NCBI RefSeq assembly: GCF_014203545.1
Contig: NZ_JACHJG010000006.1
Coordinates: 124,001-188,000, forward strand
Reading direction: 5' to 3'
Source: Streptomyces netropsis
GTDB taxonomy: Bacteria > Actinomycetota > Actinomycetes > Streptomycetales > Streptomycetaceae
DNA length: 64,000 nucleotides
Shown here one piece after another: positions 50,515 through 59,876 of this stretch (its first letter is position 1; the number at the start of each line of letters is the position of its first letter). Under the pieces are notes generated by a model, which searched no databases, had not been told where the DNA came from, and saw nothing but the letters and a program-made list of their open reading frames with translations. The translations under genes and the position numbers were made by a program.

Positions 50515-52338
50515 TTGAGGCCGTTGCGGACGGACGACCCGCGTGAGGTGGCGGGTTACCGGCTGCTGGCCCGGATCGGCGAGGGGGGCATGGGATCGGT
50601 TTTCCTCTCCCGCACCCGGGGGAACCAGCCGGTGGCTCTCAAGGTGATCCGCAGGGAGCTCGCGGACGAGGAGGAGTACCGTCTGCGCTTCCAGCAGGAG
50701 GTGCGCGCGGCACGACAGGTGCGCGGCTATCACGTCGTGCCCGTCGTCGACCACGACACCACCGGTGCCAGACCCTGGCTCGCCGGCACCTACATCCCGG
50801 GGCTGCCGCTGAGCACCGTCATCGAGACCTTCGGCCCACTGCCGCCGCTGGTCGTCCTGCACCTGGTCGGTTGTGTGGCGGAGGCGTTGCGCGCGGTCCA
50901 CGCGGCCGGGATCGTCCATCGCGACCTGAAGCCCAGCAACATCCTGCTCGGCTCCGAAGGCCCGTGGGTGATCGACTTCGGCATCGCCCGGGCCGCCGAC
51001 TCCACGCAGCTCACCCGTAGCGGCGGTGTCGTCGGCACCCCGCAGTACATGTCCCCCGAACAGGTTGCCGGACTCCCCCTCACTCCGGCCGCCGACCTGT
51101 TCTCGCTGGGGCTGGTGGCGGCCGTCGCGGGCACCGGGCACCACCCCTTCGGCGAGGGTCAGGCGACCACGCTGGCCCATCGGATCGGGAACACCGTCTC
51201 CCACCCGCCCGACCTGAGCCGCTACCCCCGTGAACTGCGCCCGATTCTGGACCGCTGCCTTGACGGCGACCCCGAACAGCGGCCGGGGCCGGCGGAATTG
51301 GCGGCGCTGTGCGAGCAGGCGTGCGGACGCAAGCTCCGCGACTTCGACGGCTGGCTGCCCGCTCCGGTCGCCGCCGAGACGGCCCTCAGGGAGCAGGCGG
51401 TCGGAGCGCTCCCCGACGCTCCGCTCGTCTCGGCGGGCGCGTCCGCGCGAGCCGAGGACGACGGGGCGGCCCCCGGCCGGGACACCTTCGGGCCCGACGG
51501 TCCGACCCTGCCACCACACGCCGGCGGATTTCCCGGCCAGGGCTCGGGAAGTGTGGCATCGCACCCTCGGACCGGCACCGGGTCGGGACCCGGTGCCGGC
51601 CTCCCCTCCCCCGATGTGGCTGCCGTCCCGGGCCCGGCGACCGGCCCCACCCCCGCACCGGGTTCACGCCGCCGCCGTACCCCGCTGCTCGCCGCGCTCG
51701 CCCTGATCGCCGTCTCCGGGTTGAGCGCGTGCCTGTACTGGTGGCCCGACGGCGATGACACCTCGCCTTCGGCACGCAAGCCGGTGACGGGCGTGACCGC
51801 GCCGACCACATCCCTCTCCCGGAGCCCCTCCCCGGGCGCGTCCCCGGCCCTCTCGCCGAGCGCCGCCGCCCTCGCGAGCCCTTCCGCCGGTGCGACCGCG
51901 GGCGCCGGAGGCGCGCCGGGTGTCCCCGTCTTCTCGGGACGGCAGTTGATGCTCCGTCCGCCGAGCAGCGGATACCTCTTCGTGGACCTCGACACGCCGC
52001 AGAGCAGCACCGACACCGTCAACTCGACGAGCGCCGAACTGAAGTACGAGAACCAGGAAGGATCCGAGCTCTTTCAGAAGATGCACTTCGCCACGACCAC
52101 CGGGGTGAGCGCCGGCACCACGTACGAGCAGTGCCTGGCCGGCGCGCAGACCAACGTCCTGCCGTCGGACGTCCCCAAGAAGGATCTGATCGACCACACC
52201 ACCCTCCGCAAGGGCATGGTGCTCTGCACGATCACCGCGGAGCACAACCTGGCGATGATCGAGATCAAGGACATCGCCGATCAGAACGGTCTGCCCGCGT
52301 TCGACACGCTGCTCACCCTCTGGAGGTACCCCGGCTGA
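50515..52338 (+). CDS. Membrane Ser/Thr protein kinase (Pkn type)
   Basis: 607 residues from a TTG at 50515 (MRPLRTDDPREVAGYRLL), preceded by AGGGG; the open frame extends back to 50185, but this start matches other Streptomyces kinases. Kinase motifs are GEGGMG (22-27), Lys43 in ALKVI, HRDLKPSN (Asp137) and DFGIA (Asp154). A Pro/Gly/Ser juxtamembrane linker leads to one helix at about 388-408 (LLAALALIAVSGLSACLYWW), a second Ser/Pro linker and an outer beta-rich domain of about 130 residues (LRPPSSGYLFVDLDTP). It probably senses an outside or envelope signal. It overlaps the convergent caspase-CHAT gene by 26 bp. Confidence 0.93.
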   Translation: MRPLRTDDPREVAGYRLLARIGEGGMGSVFLSRTRGNQPVALKVIRRELADEEEYRLRFQQEVRAARQVRGYHVVPVVDHDTTGARPWLAGTYIPGLPLSTVIETFGPLPPLVVLHLVGCVAEALRAVHAAGIVHRDLKPSNILLGSEGPWVIDFGIARAADSTQLTRSGGVVGTPQYMSPEQVAGLPLTPAADLFSLGLVAAVAGTGHHPFGEGQATTLAHRIGNTVSHPPDLSRYPRELRPILDRCLDGDPEQRPGPAELAALCEQACGRKLRDFDGWLPAPVAAETALREQAVGALPDAPLVSAGASARAEDDGAAPGRDTFGPDGPTLPPHAGGFPGQGSGSVASHPRTGTGSGPGAGLPSPDVAAVPGPATGPTPAPGSRRRRTPLLAALALIAVSGLSACLYWWPDGDDTSPSARKPVTGVTAPTTSLSRSPSPGASPALSPSAAALASPSAGATAGAGGAPGVPVFSGRQLMLRPPSSGYLFVDLDTPQSSTDTVNSTSAELKYENQEGSELFQKMHFATTTGVSAGTTYEQCLAGAQTNVLPSDVPKKDLIDHTTLRKGMVLCTITAEHNLAMIEIKDIADQNGLPAFDTLLTLWRYPG

Positions 52339-55300
52339 TGAAGGCGCCTGAGGCCTGATCGCCCCGCAGGGGGCGGCGCTCGAGGAGCGTCCACGCTCGA
52401 TCGTCCGCCCCCTCGCCTTCGTCCGGGACGGCCGCCGTCAGCGATTCGCCGGTCGTGGCCCGTGAGGGTCCGAGGTGGGTGAGCGACGCCCACAGCACGG
52501 GCATCGCCGGGTACGCGTCGCGGAGTTCACGGGTCGCCACGTGGAGGGCGAACGCCGGGTCCGTGGTGCCGGAGGCGAGGCCGGCGTAGAACAACGTCGC
52601 GAATTTCTCGGCGATCTCGTCGACGATGGGCCACAGTGTCCCGATGACGTGACGGGCACCGGCGGTCTGGAACGCCGAGGCGATGTGGATGGCTTCGTCC
52701 GCCAGTTCCGGACCCGTCTGGCTGGTGCCACAGCCCGAGAGGACCACGAGACGGACCGAGTCCAGAGGCGTCCTGCAGATGTCACGGACCGGGACCATGC
52801 GGTCCGTGAGCAGCAGGCCGCTGTTGAGCGGGTGGTCGAGGTCGCTCATCGCGTGGCAGGCGAAGTGCGCCCACCGCCGCGTGGGGAGGGCGCGGCGGAC
52901 GGCGGCCCACGTCGCCTCCCTGCCGGAGAGAAGGCGGGCGGCGGGGAACCGGGTCGTCAGGAACCGCGCTTCCCGCTCGGCCCCCGGCAGGGCCGGCGCT
53001 CCCGAGGCGTTCGGCAGGACGACGAGCGGATCCGGGGCCGGGGCGGACGGACCGTCGTGCGCCACCGTCTGCTCCGCGGCGCCGAGGAGGAGATCGCGCA
53101 CCGTGGTCGTGTAGGACGACACGACACGGTCCATGACGGTCCTCGACGGGGCATCGGCGGCAGCCGGTCCGTGGTAGCCGGCGGCATGGAGCGGCAGCAG
53201 GGAGAGAAGTCCGGTCGGGCACCAGAAGAGGCGTGGCCAGGGTTCGCCTTCGCGGGGCGCCCGGTCGTGGCCCAGCTCGCGCAGTACGGGCTCGGCCATC
53301 GCGTCCCACAGCCATTCGAGGGTGTGGAGGACGGTTTGCTGCCGCGTGACCCGGCTCTCGAAGCCGCCGCCTTGGCCGGGTTCCCGTACCGCGCCGAGGA
53401 AGTGGTTCACGCGGTCGTGGACCGCCTGGGCCTCCAGATGGGGCAGGGGGACGACGCGGAGGCCGCCCCCGGTGAGGATCAGGGCGTCGGACCGGTACCG
53501 GCTGACGTTCACGACGACGACCGGGGCGTCCTTCCCCACGTCGAGCAGCCGGTCGGCCGGCAGCGGTTGCAGGAACTCCCCGAGCCCGGGAAGCGTACGG
53601 ATGCGGGCGATCAGCTCTTCGAGGTGCCGGGCGGCCCGGTGCCGGGCATCGGCGGCTTCCCCCTCGGCGGCCGGCAACCGCCCCGAGTGCGGGGGCCGCG
53701 GTTCCGCCCCGAGGGTCAGCCAGTCGATCGAGAGGTCACGGGCCAGTTCCTCGAATTCCGTGGCGAGCTCAGGAGCGGTCGACCTGAGCACGCCGAGGTC
53801 GGGGCGCAGCTCCAGGAGTTTGCCGAACAGCACCCCACGACCGCGCTCGAGGATGTGCAGCGCGGCGGCCGGCGCTTCGAGCATGAGCTTGCACGCGGCG
53901 GCGTCCGAGGCCAGGCCCAGGAAGTCGGAGAGCAGCCGTTCGCGGTCGATCAGGTCGATGTGCCAGGAGGCCAGCTCCGGCAGGAGGTTGACCGCGAGTG
54001 TCAGCCCGGCGTCGCCCCGCGCGATCTCGCCGCGCTCGATCGCGGCGCGGCCGGAGCGGCCGGCCGCCTCGATGCGAAGGCGGGCCGGTGCCTGCTCGAT
54101 GCGCGACGCGTGCTCCCATGAGGCCAACGCGCCGTCGAGGGCCGCGGACCCGCCGTCGGTCTGGGCGGCACCCCACAGGGTGCCGCCCAGGCTGAGCAGT
54201 GATGCCGCCTGGTCGAGCGGCCTCGGTCCGCTCGCCTCGACCGCTGCCCGCAGGTTCTCGACGGCTTCGGAGAGCGCGCCGCTGTCACCCGTGGCATGGG
54301 CTCTCAGGCGCAGGGCGTTGCCGAGGGCCGTCAGACAGGTCGCCCGGTGCGGGCTGCCTTCGGGAGCCGCGGTGACGGCGTCCCGGAGCACCGTCACGGA
54401 CTCCAGCAGCGCTTCCCGGTCACCTGCGGTCTCCGACTTGAGCCGCAGTGCGTCACCCAGGCCGGCCAGGTACGAGGCGTGATCGGCGGAGTCGGGCCGT
54501 GACCCGGCGACGGCCTGGCGGCAGAGGGCGATCGCGTCGTCGAGCGCCGCGAGGGAACCGGTCGACTGCGCTTCGAGCCGCAAGGCGTCCGCGAGCCCGG
54601 CGAGGGACGTCAGCCGTGCCGCGTCCTCGGGCGGCTCCGCGGGGGGATCCGCCCCGGGAGGCAGATAGGCGTGGTTGCGCGCGAACGCGATCAGGGCGGC
54701 CGAGTTCCTGTTGCGCTGCTGCGGGATCGGGCGGCCCTTCCGCGCCAGGGCGGTGTGCACCTGGGTGTGGATGACGGACATGCTGAGGTACTCGGGCTCC
54801 CCCGCGACACCGGTCTCGAGCACGGCGATGAGCTCGCCGGTGAACGCGGTGTACCGCTCACCCACCGGTGCCAGCGCCTTTTTCGTCTCCGCCGCGGCCA
54901 CCAGGATGTAGGTGCCCTCGATCTCGGCGTCCTGCACGAGCTCGGTGACGCCGGCCATGCCACCGGTCAACGCGCGTCCGCTGTAGCAGCAGTCGAGGAG
55001 GACGACCTTCCGGGGCGCCTCGGCGTCGAGCACGGCCTGGCGGATCCATTCGAAGGGCAGCGTCGTGTGGGGTGCGTTGGCCCTCGACCCGACGAGGGCG
55101 AGGCCCAGTTCCATGGTCCTGGGTGCGGTCAGGCCGTGACCGGCGAAGTAGACGAGCAGGGTGTCGGTGGCCTCGGCGGCGGCGGCCTCGACCGCGTCCG
55201 CGACCTCCGCCGCGCTCGTCGGCTGCCGCAGGACCACGCAGTGTTCCGGTGCCAGCCCCCAGACGTCCGGATCGGTCAACAGGTGCAGCAACCGGTCCAG

Positions 55301-55390
55301 GTTGTTCTTGACGGAGGGCAGGTCCTCCAAGTGCTCGAAGTGGTAGGTCCCGATGAGAACCGCACGTGAGCGTGCGGGGTCCGCGCGCAT
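52313..55390 (-). CDS. Caspase-like peptidase with C-terminal CHAT domain
   Basis: 1025 residues from the ATG at 55390. Residues 1-240 are a C14 caspase-like domain (SRAVLIGTYHFEHLEDLPSV) with catalytic His85 in YFAGHG and Cys135 in LLDCCYSG. Residues about 260-530 are TPR-like helices. Residues about 700-1000 are a CHAT domain, a second clan-CD protease fold, with His846 in HFACHA and Cys887 in LSGCGTS. Both dyads are intact. CHAT proteases such as the Craspase component cleave specific targets during defence. It starts 26 bp after the EACC1 gene, the pair forming one operon. The frame runs further upstream to 55834, but those residues lie under the EACC1 gene. Confidence 0.9.
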   Translation of the reverse strand: MRADPARSRAVLIGTYHFEHLEDLPSVKNNLDRLLHLLTDPDVWGLAPEHCVVLRQPTSAAEVADAVEAAAAEATDTLLVYFAGHGLTAPRTMELGLALVGSRANAPHTTLPFEWIRQAVLDAEAPRKVVLLDCCYSGRALTGGMAGVTELVQDAEIEGTYILVAAAETKKALAPVGERYTAFTGELIAVLETGVAGEPEYLSMSVIHTQVHTALARKGRPIPQQRNRNSAALIAFARNHAYLPPGADPPAEPPEDAARLTSLAGLADALRLEAQSTGSLAALDDAIALCRQAVAGSRPDSADHASYLAGLGDALRLKSETAGDREALLESVTVLRDAVTAAPEGSPHRATCLTALGNALRLRAHATGDSGALSEAVENLRAAVEASGPRPLDQAASLLSLGGTLWGAAQTDGGSAALDGALASWEHASRIEQAPARLRIEAAGRSGRAAIERGEIARGDAGLTLAVNLLPELASWHIDLIDRERLLSDFLGLASDAAACKLMLEAPAAALHILERGRGVLFGKLLELRPDLGVLRSTAPELATEFEELARDLSIDWLTLGAEPRPPHSGRLPAAEGEAADARHRAARHLEELIARIRTLPGLGEFLQPLPADRLLDVGKDAPVVVVNVSRYRSDALILTGGGLRVVPLPHLEAQAVHDRVNHFLGAVREPGQGGGFESRVTRQQTVLHTLEWLWDAMAEPVLRELGHDRAPREGEPWPRLFWCPTGLLSLLPLHAAGYHGPAAADAPSRTVMDRVVSSYTTTVRDLLLGAAEQTVAHDGPSAPAPDPLVVLPNASGAPALPGAEREARFLTTRFPAARLLSGREATWAAVRRALPTRRWAHFACHAMSDLDHPLNSGLLLTDRMVPVRDICRTPLDSVRLVVLSGCGTSQTGPELADEAIHIASAFQTAGARHVIGTLWPIVDEIAEKFATLFYAGLASGTTDPAFALHVATRELRDAYPAMPVLWASLTHLGPSRATTGESLTAAVPDEGEGADDRAWTLLERRPLRGDQASGAFISRGTSRG

Positions 55391-55416
55391 GTCCTGCCCG
55401 GCGGCCGGTCGTCGTG

Positions 55417-55758
55417 TCAGCCCTGCCCGTTCCCCCGCGTCCCGTCCTCCCGGATGGTCCATCCGGAGTCGTCCACGACGATCCGGACGCCTCCCACCTC
55501 GACCCGTACGGGTGGCGGAGCCTTCCGTGAGGAACGCCAGTTGGCGATCGCCATGCCCAGTCCGGCGATGTTGAAGCCGGACGAGACCAGCAGGCTGATC
55601 AGTGCGATGTCGGGGGTCATGTCGCCCGGCCGGGCCGGTGCCTCGACCAGGGTGATGCCGGCCGTCCTCCGGATGTCCTGGTCGTCCATGAGCCACCTGT
55701 GGAACGACAACAGCGGCTCCTGGTCCTCCTCGTCGGGAATGCTGACTCTGATGTCCAC
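55417..55758 (-). CDS. EACC1-like protein (effector-associated constant component)
   Basis: 113 residues from a GTG at 55758. The beta-strand opening MDIRVSIP is followed by LLSFHRWLMDDQDIRRTAGITLVEAPARPGDM, then a hydrophobic helix (IALISLLVSSGFNIAGLGMAIANW) and a beta-rich tail (VRVEVGGVRIVVDDSGW). This layout is that of EACC1, the small constant partner found beside variable effectors (caspase, TIR, vWA-MoxR, trypsin) in predicted actinobacterial conflict systems. It is thought to be membrane-linked or to hold the effector. Here the effector is the caspase-CHAT protein directly downstream. Identification rests on pattern, not a search. Confidence 0.75.
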   Translation of the reverse strand: MDIRVSIPDEEDQEPLLSFHRWLMDDQDIRRTAGITLVEAPARPGDMTPDIALISLLVSSGFNIAGLGMAIANWRSSRKAPPPVRVEVGGVRIVVDDSGWTIREDGTRGNGQG

Positions 55759-55964
55759 AGGAGAGCCCCCGCTTCTGACGGTTCCGTCGGTCCGGATCCA
55801 TCGTAGGACGAGGCGGCTTGGTTGGCTGCGGCACGAATGTCCGTGATCTTCACGGGAGTTGAGGCGGTGTCCCCGTGTTGATCACCGTCGGCTCCGTTGT
55901 CGCCCGAACCGCACCGCCGGAGGACGCCGGCTTCTAAACTGGTGCGTCGGTGCGAGGGGGGCGG

Positions 55965-58900
55965 ATGCGGCAGGACGAGACGTGGAACGCGGTGTGCGGT
56001 TCAACGGTGGACTTCCTGATCCAAGCGGGGACCGTCAACGTCAACGGCCGCCCCGAGGGCCCCGCCCCGGGCCCGGCCGACCTGTGGGTCGAGCTGGCCG
56101 CGGACTCCACCGTGTGGCAGCACGTCCCGGCCGGGCGCAACGCCGACTTCTTCCGGCAGCGGGTCGCTGAGGCCGTCGCCGCGCTGGTGCGATTACGCGA
56201 GGCGGCTGAGTCGGAACCGACCCCCGACCCCTGGCGGGACGACGGCTTCGTGCCACGCTTCGCCGAAGCCGTGGAGTGGCTGCTCGGCGAGCCCGACCCC
56301 GAGCGGCGGCTGGACATCTATCCGGCCGAGGCAGCCCTGCTGGTACTCATGCCGTTCCTCCATCACGTGCAGCGCCTCCGCTCGACGGCCTCGCTCGCCC
56401 CGGTCGCCGAGCCGGGCCGGCTCGGTCGGCTGACCGGGGCGAGTCCGCTGCGGACCGCGTTCGAGGTGTTCTCCGAGGGGCACGATCTCCTGGTCGAGCG
56501 CGGCCTGCAGCGCCCCGAAGCGGCGCAGCCGATCGGCTGGTGGCTCTTCCACCGCTGGCTCGCGCAACAGGAGGAGTTCTCCCGTCCGGCCGTCGTCCAG
56601 CAGCTCCTGCGGGACATCGGCCCGCCCGCCGAGGCCCTCGGCGAGACGCTCGACCCACGACGCGTCTGCCGCTTGCTGCACGGCCTGCATCGTGGCCCCG
56701 ACGTCTGCAACCGCGAATACCTCGATTCCCTCCCGGCGGACGACTCGGTCCGGGTCCGCCGCGGCGGGCAGCAGCGGATCCGGGATCAGCGCCTCAGTCT
56801 CCTGCTCACGCTGGCCTACGGCGCGGGCCGCGAGGTCACGGCACTGCCGCAGATCGTGGTGGAACACGTCGGCATCCCCTTTCCGGTCGACCTGGGACAG
56901 CTGCGGCAGACCCTGGACTCGTCCCGATGGGGCGGTTCCCACGATCTTCCGGTCCTCAGGGCCGAGTGCCGTCACGAGGCCGTGATCGAGGGTTTGCGCG
57001 AGTACGCGGCCCGCACGGACGAACTCCTGGCCGCCGTCCGCCGCACCGGCCACGAGCGCGTCAACCAGCCGATGCCGCCGTTGCCCGCCCGTCTCTCCGC
57101 CGACGAGGTGCTGCCGTCGGAGGGTGCCTTCACCGGCTGGGCCGCCTTCCGCCTCGACGAGCGCCGCGTCCGCGACCTCCTCATGGGGATCCAGCTGTAC
57201 AAGGACCGCGACCTGGCCGTCCGCGAGCTCTACCAGAACGCGCTGGACGCGTGCCGCTACCGCCGGGCCCGCACGCAGTACCTGGACCGGACGCGCGCCG
57301 CGTCCTACGCCTACGAGGGCCGCATCGACTTCGAGCAGGGCACGGACGAGGACGGCCGCGAGTACGTCGAGTGCCGCGACAACGGCGTCGGGATGGGAGA
57401 GTCCGAGCTGCGCGGCGTCTTCTGCCGGGCGGGCTCACGGTTTGTCGAGCAGCTCGACTTCACCCTCGAACGCACGAAGTGGGAACAGGCCCGGCCACCG
57501 GTCGAGCTCCACCCGAACAGCCGGTTCGGCATCGGTGTGCTGAGCTACTTCATGCTCGCCGACGAGATGCGGGTACGCACGTGCCGCATGGACGCGACAG
57601 GAGAGCTCGGGCCGCTCCTCGAAGCACGCGTCTTCGGCCCGGGGCACTTGTTCCGCATCGTGCGATTGCAGGAACGCGGGCAGGAAGCGGGCACGCAGAT
57701 CCGTTTGTACGTGCGGAAGCAGGAGGCCTCCTGGTCATGCCTCGACGTCCTGGGGCGGGTGCTGGGGATCGCCGAGTTCCCCACCGAAGTGGTGCACGGT
57801 TCCCGGCATGCCCGGTGGGAGGCGAACCGGCTCAGGGCCAGAAAGGCACCGGTTGCCGAGCGATTCGGTCTCAACGCCCACGGCGTGTTGCAGCCATGGC
57901 AGCGGGCGCCCGACGGGTTGCAGCTGACATGGTGCGAGTACGGCGGTGGGATTCTGGTGGACGGCCTGGTCGTCGAGCCCGAGACCCGTCGCGGAGTGCT
58001 GTCGTCCAGCCCGTCGGGGCTGACCGGCGTCGTGATCAACTTGACCGGTGCCCTGGCACCCGAGCGGCTCTCGGCCGACCGGCGCACGCTTCTCGACGAC
58101 ATGTCGGACCGGCTTCGGGATGTGCTCGAACGGGCGGCGGCCGCGCTGGTCGCGGGCGGTGGGGCGTTGCCCGGTTACGAGTGGATCTGCCGGGTGGCCG
58201 AGAAGAGCATGGCACTGGGCGACCTGCTGACGACGGCAGCCGTCAAAGCCGATGTGCGGATGGAGTTCGCGAACCGGAAGTTCGACGTCGCGCGCACGGG
58301 GTGTTTCCTTGCCGACTCCAAGATCCTGCCGACGGAGCTCTTCGGGGGAGGCGGAAGGAGCCGCCGATGGCTGTCCGACCCGTGGACGTCACCGCGTGGG
58401 CATCCCCCGGACCACATCCTCTTGTGGCGGCTCCTCGCCCATCGGCCCCATGCGCTCCTGGCGCAGCTGGCGGAGTCGTGTCCCGAGATCGCCGAGGTCA
58501 AGACCGTGCTCGCGGCATTGCCGTCGGACAGGGACCTCTTGGCCGCCCCCGGCCTCGAGAGCGGCGAGCTCTTCTGGCACTGGTCCACGAATTCTCGCGA
58601 TACAGCGGACCATCTGCGCACGATGGCCGAAACCTGGGGAGCGGCGTTGCCTTCGCTGGTGCGCCGGGCCCGGTCCCTTGGAGCCATGCCACCCCATGCG
58701 CCGGCCACGTTCGAGGAGTTCATGGAGGCGTTGGGGGCGGGATCCGCCGAATCCCTCGCCTCCGAGTGGCGCCACTGCGGCATGGACGTACCCGAGAAGT
58801 ACGTCGAGCTGGCCACCGCGGCAAGGCGGGATCCACTGCTGCATCGAGATCTCGGCGGCAGGAAGGGAGCACTCGGCTGGGTGGACCCCGGCGAAACAGT

Positions 58901-59876
58901 CCCGCCCGGTCACATCGCGAAGGCCGGCCTGCTTCTCGGGCTGCCGGTGAGCGCGGTGTGCGCACGCCTCACGGAATACGGTCTGAGTGCCGATGCGGAA
59001 GGACTACCGGAACGGCCCGGCGCCGAGGTGGCCACGCTGCTCAGTGAGCGGGCGGATGGCCTGTGGCCTTGGCTGAGCCGCTCGGAGGAGATACGTCCCG
59101 GACATGTGCCGGCAGCCGCGCACGCGCTCGCTCTCGGGCCGCGCGACGTCCTGGACCGGCTGGCAGAGCTGGGGTTCGCCGCTCCGACGGCGTTTCCCGG
59201 GGACGCGGAACCCGACGATGTCGATTTTCTTCGCAGCGAGTCGAACAGGCCACTGTCCCTGTACGAGCCGGTTCCCTATGTGCACCTCTTCGACTCGGCA
59301 CGCCGCCGGAACTGCTCTCTGCAGCACGCCGTCGACCGCATGCGTGCTTACGGGTTCACGGTTCCTTTGCGGCCGCCGCGCTACTTCACCTCCCTGGACA
59401 AGGAGTTGCTGCGGCGGGACGGTCCGCTCCAGTGGGTCGGAGTCACCACCGCGGACGCGATGCCGGCTGCCCACGTGTTGGTGGCGGCCCGCAATCTGCT
59501 GACGAGCCCGGGAGCACTGGTACAGCGGCTCACCGGCTACGGCGTCGACGTCTCCTGCCCGGACGTCCCGGCAGGGCTGTCCTTCGCCTCGGCCCTCGAA
59601 CTGCTCAGGATCAGTGAGGGCGAGGACATGTTCCTGACCATCGACTGCGACGTCGATCTGTACGACCTGATCGAGAGGTCGCGCGCCATGAAGACCTCGA
59701 TCGCTCGAACGGCCCGGTGGCTGCAGGAGCTGGGCATCCCCGTCCCCGACCTGTCGGGCACCGTCCGAGACGCCCTCAGCCGGGTGCCGGGGAGGGTCGG
59801 CGGCCTCCCGCGGTACCGGGGATGCGCCCTCAGTGCAGGATCTTCTCCTTCGCCCGGCGGAACTCGTCCTCGGTGA
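55965..59876 (+). CDS. Hsp90-type (GHKL) ATPase with winged-helix-like repeats
   Basis: 1303 residues from the ATG at 55965 after GAGGGGGG. Residues about 1-330 are helical and contain YPAEAALLVLMPFLHHVQRL, like the inactive-HD modules in front of such ATPases. The GHKL ATPase follows: N-box ELYQNALDACRYR (Glu421, Asn425), DNGVGMG (Asp472) and SRFGIGVLSYF (Gly522, Gly524). The Hsp90 middle domain holds GAQ-like LERLSADRRTLL. About 912-1265 are five degenerate repeats of 65-90 residues with a pattern PGHxxxAxxLLxxxxxxVxxRLxxxG. It is divergent from EACC1-caspase and is the likely sensor or gatekeeper of that effector. Its 3' end overlaps the next gene by 47 bp. Confidence 0.85.
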   Translation: MRQDETWNAVCGSTVDFLIQAGTVNVNGRPEGPAPGPADLWVELAADSTVWQHVPAGRNADFFRQRVAEAVAALVRLREAAESEPTPDPWRDDGFVPRFAEAVEWLLGEPDPERRLDIYPAEAALLVLMPFLHHVQRLRSTASLAPVAEPGRLGRLTGASPLRTAFEVFSEGHDLLVERGLQRPEAAQPIGWWLFHRWLAQQEEFSRPAVVQQLLRDIGPPAEALGETLDPRRVCRLLHGLHRGPDVCNREYLDSLPADDSVRVRRGGQQRIRDQRLSLLLTLAYGAGREVTALPQIVVEHVGIPFPVDLGQLRQTLDSSRWGGSHDLPVLRAECRHEAVIEGLREYAARTDELLAAVRRTGHERVNQPMPPLPARLSADEVLPSEGAFTGWAAFRLDERRVRDLLMGIQLYKDRDLAVRELYQNALDACRYRRARTQYLDRTRAASYAYEGRIDFEQGTDEDGREYVECRDNGVGMGESELRGVFCRAGSRFVEQLDFTLERTKWEQARPPVELHPNSRFGIGVLSYFMLADEMRVRTCRMDATGELGPLLEARVFGPGHLFRIVRLQERGQEAGTQIRLYVRKQEASWSCLDVLGRVLGIAEFPTEVVHGSRHARWEANRLRARKAPVAERFGLNAHGVLQPWQRAPDGLQLTWCEYGGGILVDGLVVEPETRRGVLSSSPSGLTGVVINLTGALAPERLSADRRTLLDDMSDRLRDVLERAAAALVAGGGALPGYEWICRVAEKSMALGDLLTTAAVKADVRMEFANRKFDVARTGCFLADSKILPTELFGGGGRSRRWLSDPWTSPRGHPPDHILLWRLLAHRPHALLAQLAESCPEIAEVKTVLAALPSDRDLLAAPGLESGELFWHWSTNSRDTADHLRTMAETWGAALPSLVRRARSLGAMPPHAPATFEEFMEALGAGSAESLASEWRHCGMDVPEKYVELATAARRDPLLHRDLGGRKGALGWVDPGETVPPGHIAKAGLLLGLPVSAVCARLTEYGLSADAEGLPERPGAEVATLLSERADGLWPWLSRSEEIRPGHVPAAAHALALGPRDVLDRLAELGFAAPTAFPGDAEPDDVDFLRSESNRPLSLYEPVPYVHLFDSARRRNCSLQHAVDRMRAYGFTVPLRPPRYFTSLDKELLRRDGPLQWVGVTTADAMPAAHVLVAARNLLTSPGALVQRLTGYGVDVSCPDVPAGLSFASALELLRISEGEDMFLTIDCDVDLYDLIERSRAMKTSIARTARWLQELGIPVPDLSGTVRDALSRVPGRVGGLPRYRGCALSAGSSPSPGGTRPR

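Noticed and set aside
55391..55834. 148-codon N-terminal extension of the caspase-CHAT protein
   Set aside because: It lies under the EACC1 gene in another frame and has His/Arg/Gly-rich nonsense character.
56276..59047. 923-codon plus-strand frame overlapping the Hsp90-type ATPase gene
   Set aside because: The translation is Arg/Pro/Ala low complexity; the competing frame has intact GHKL motifs and normal codon positions.
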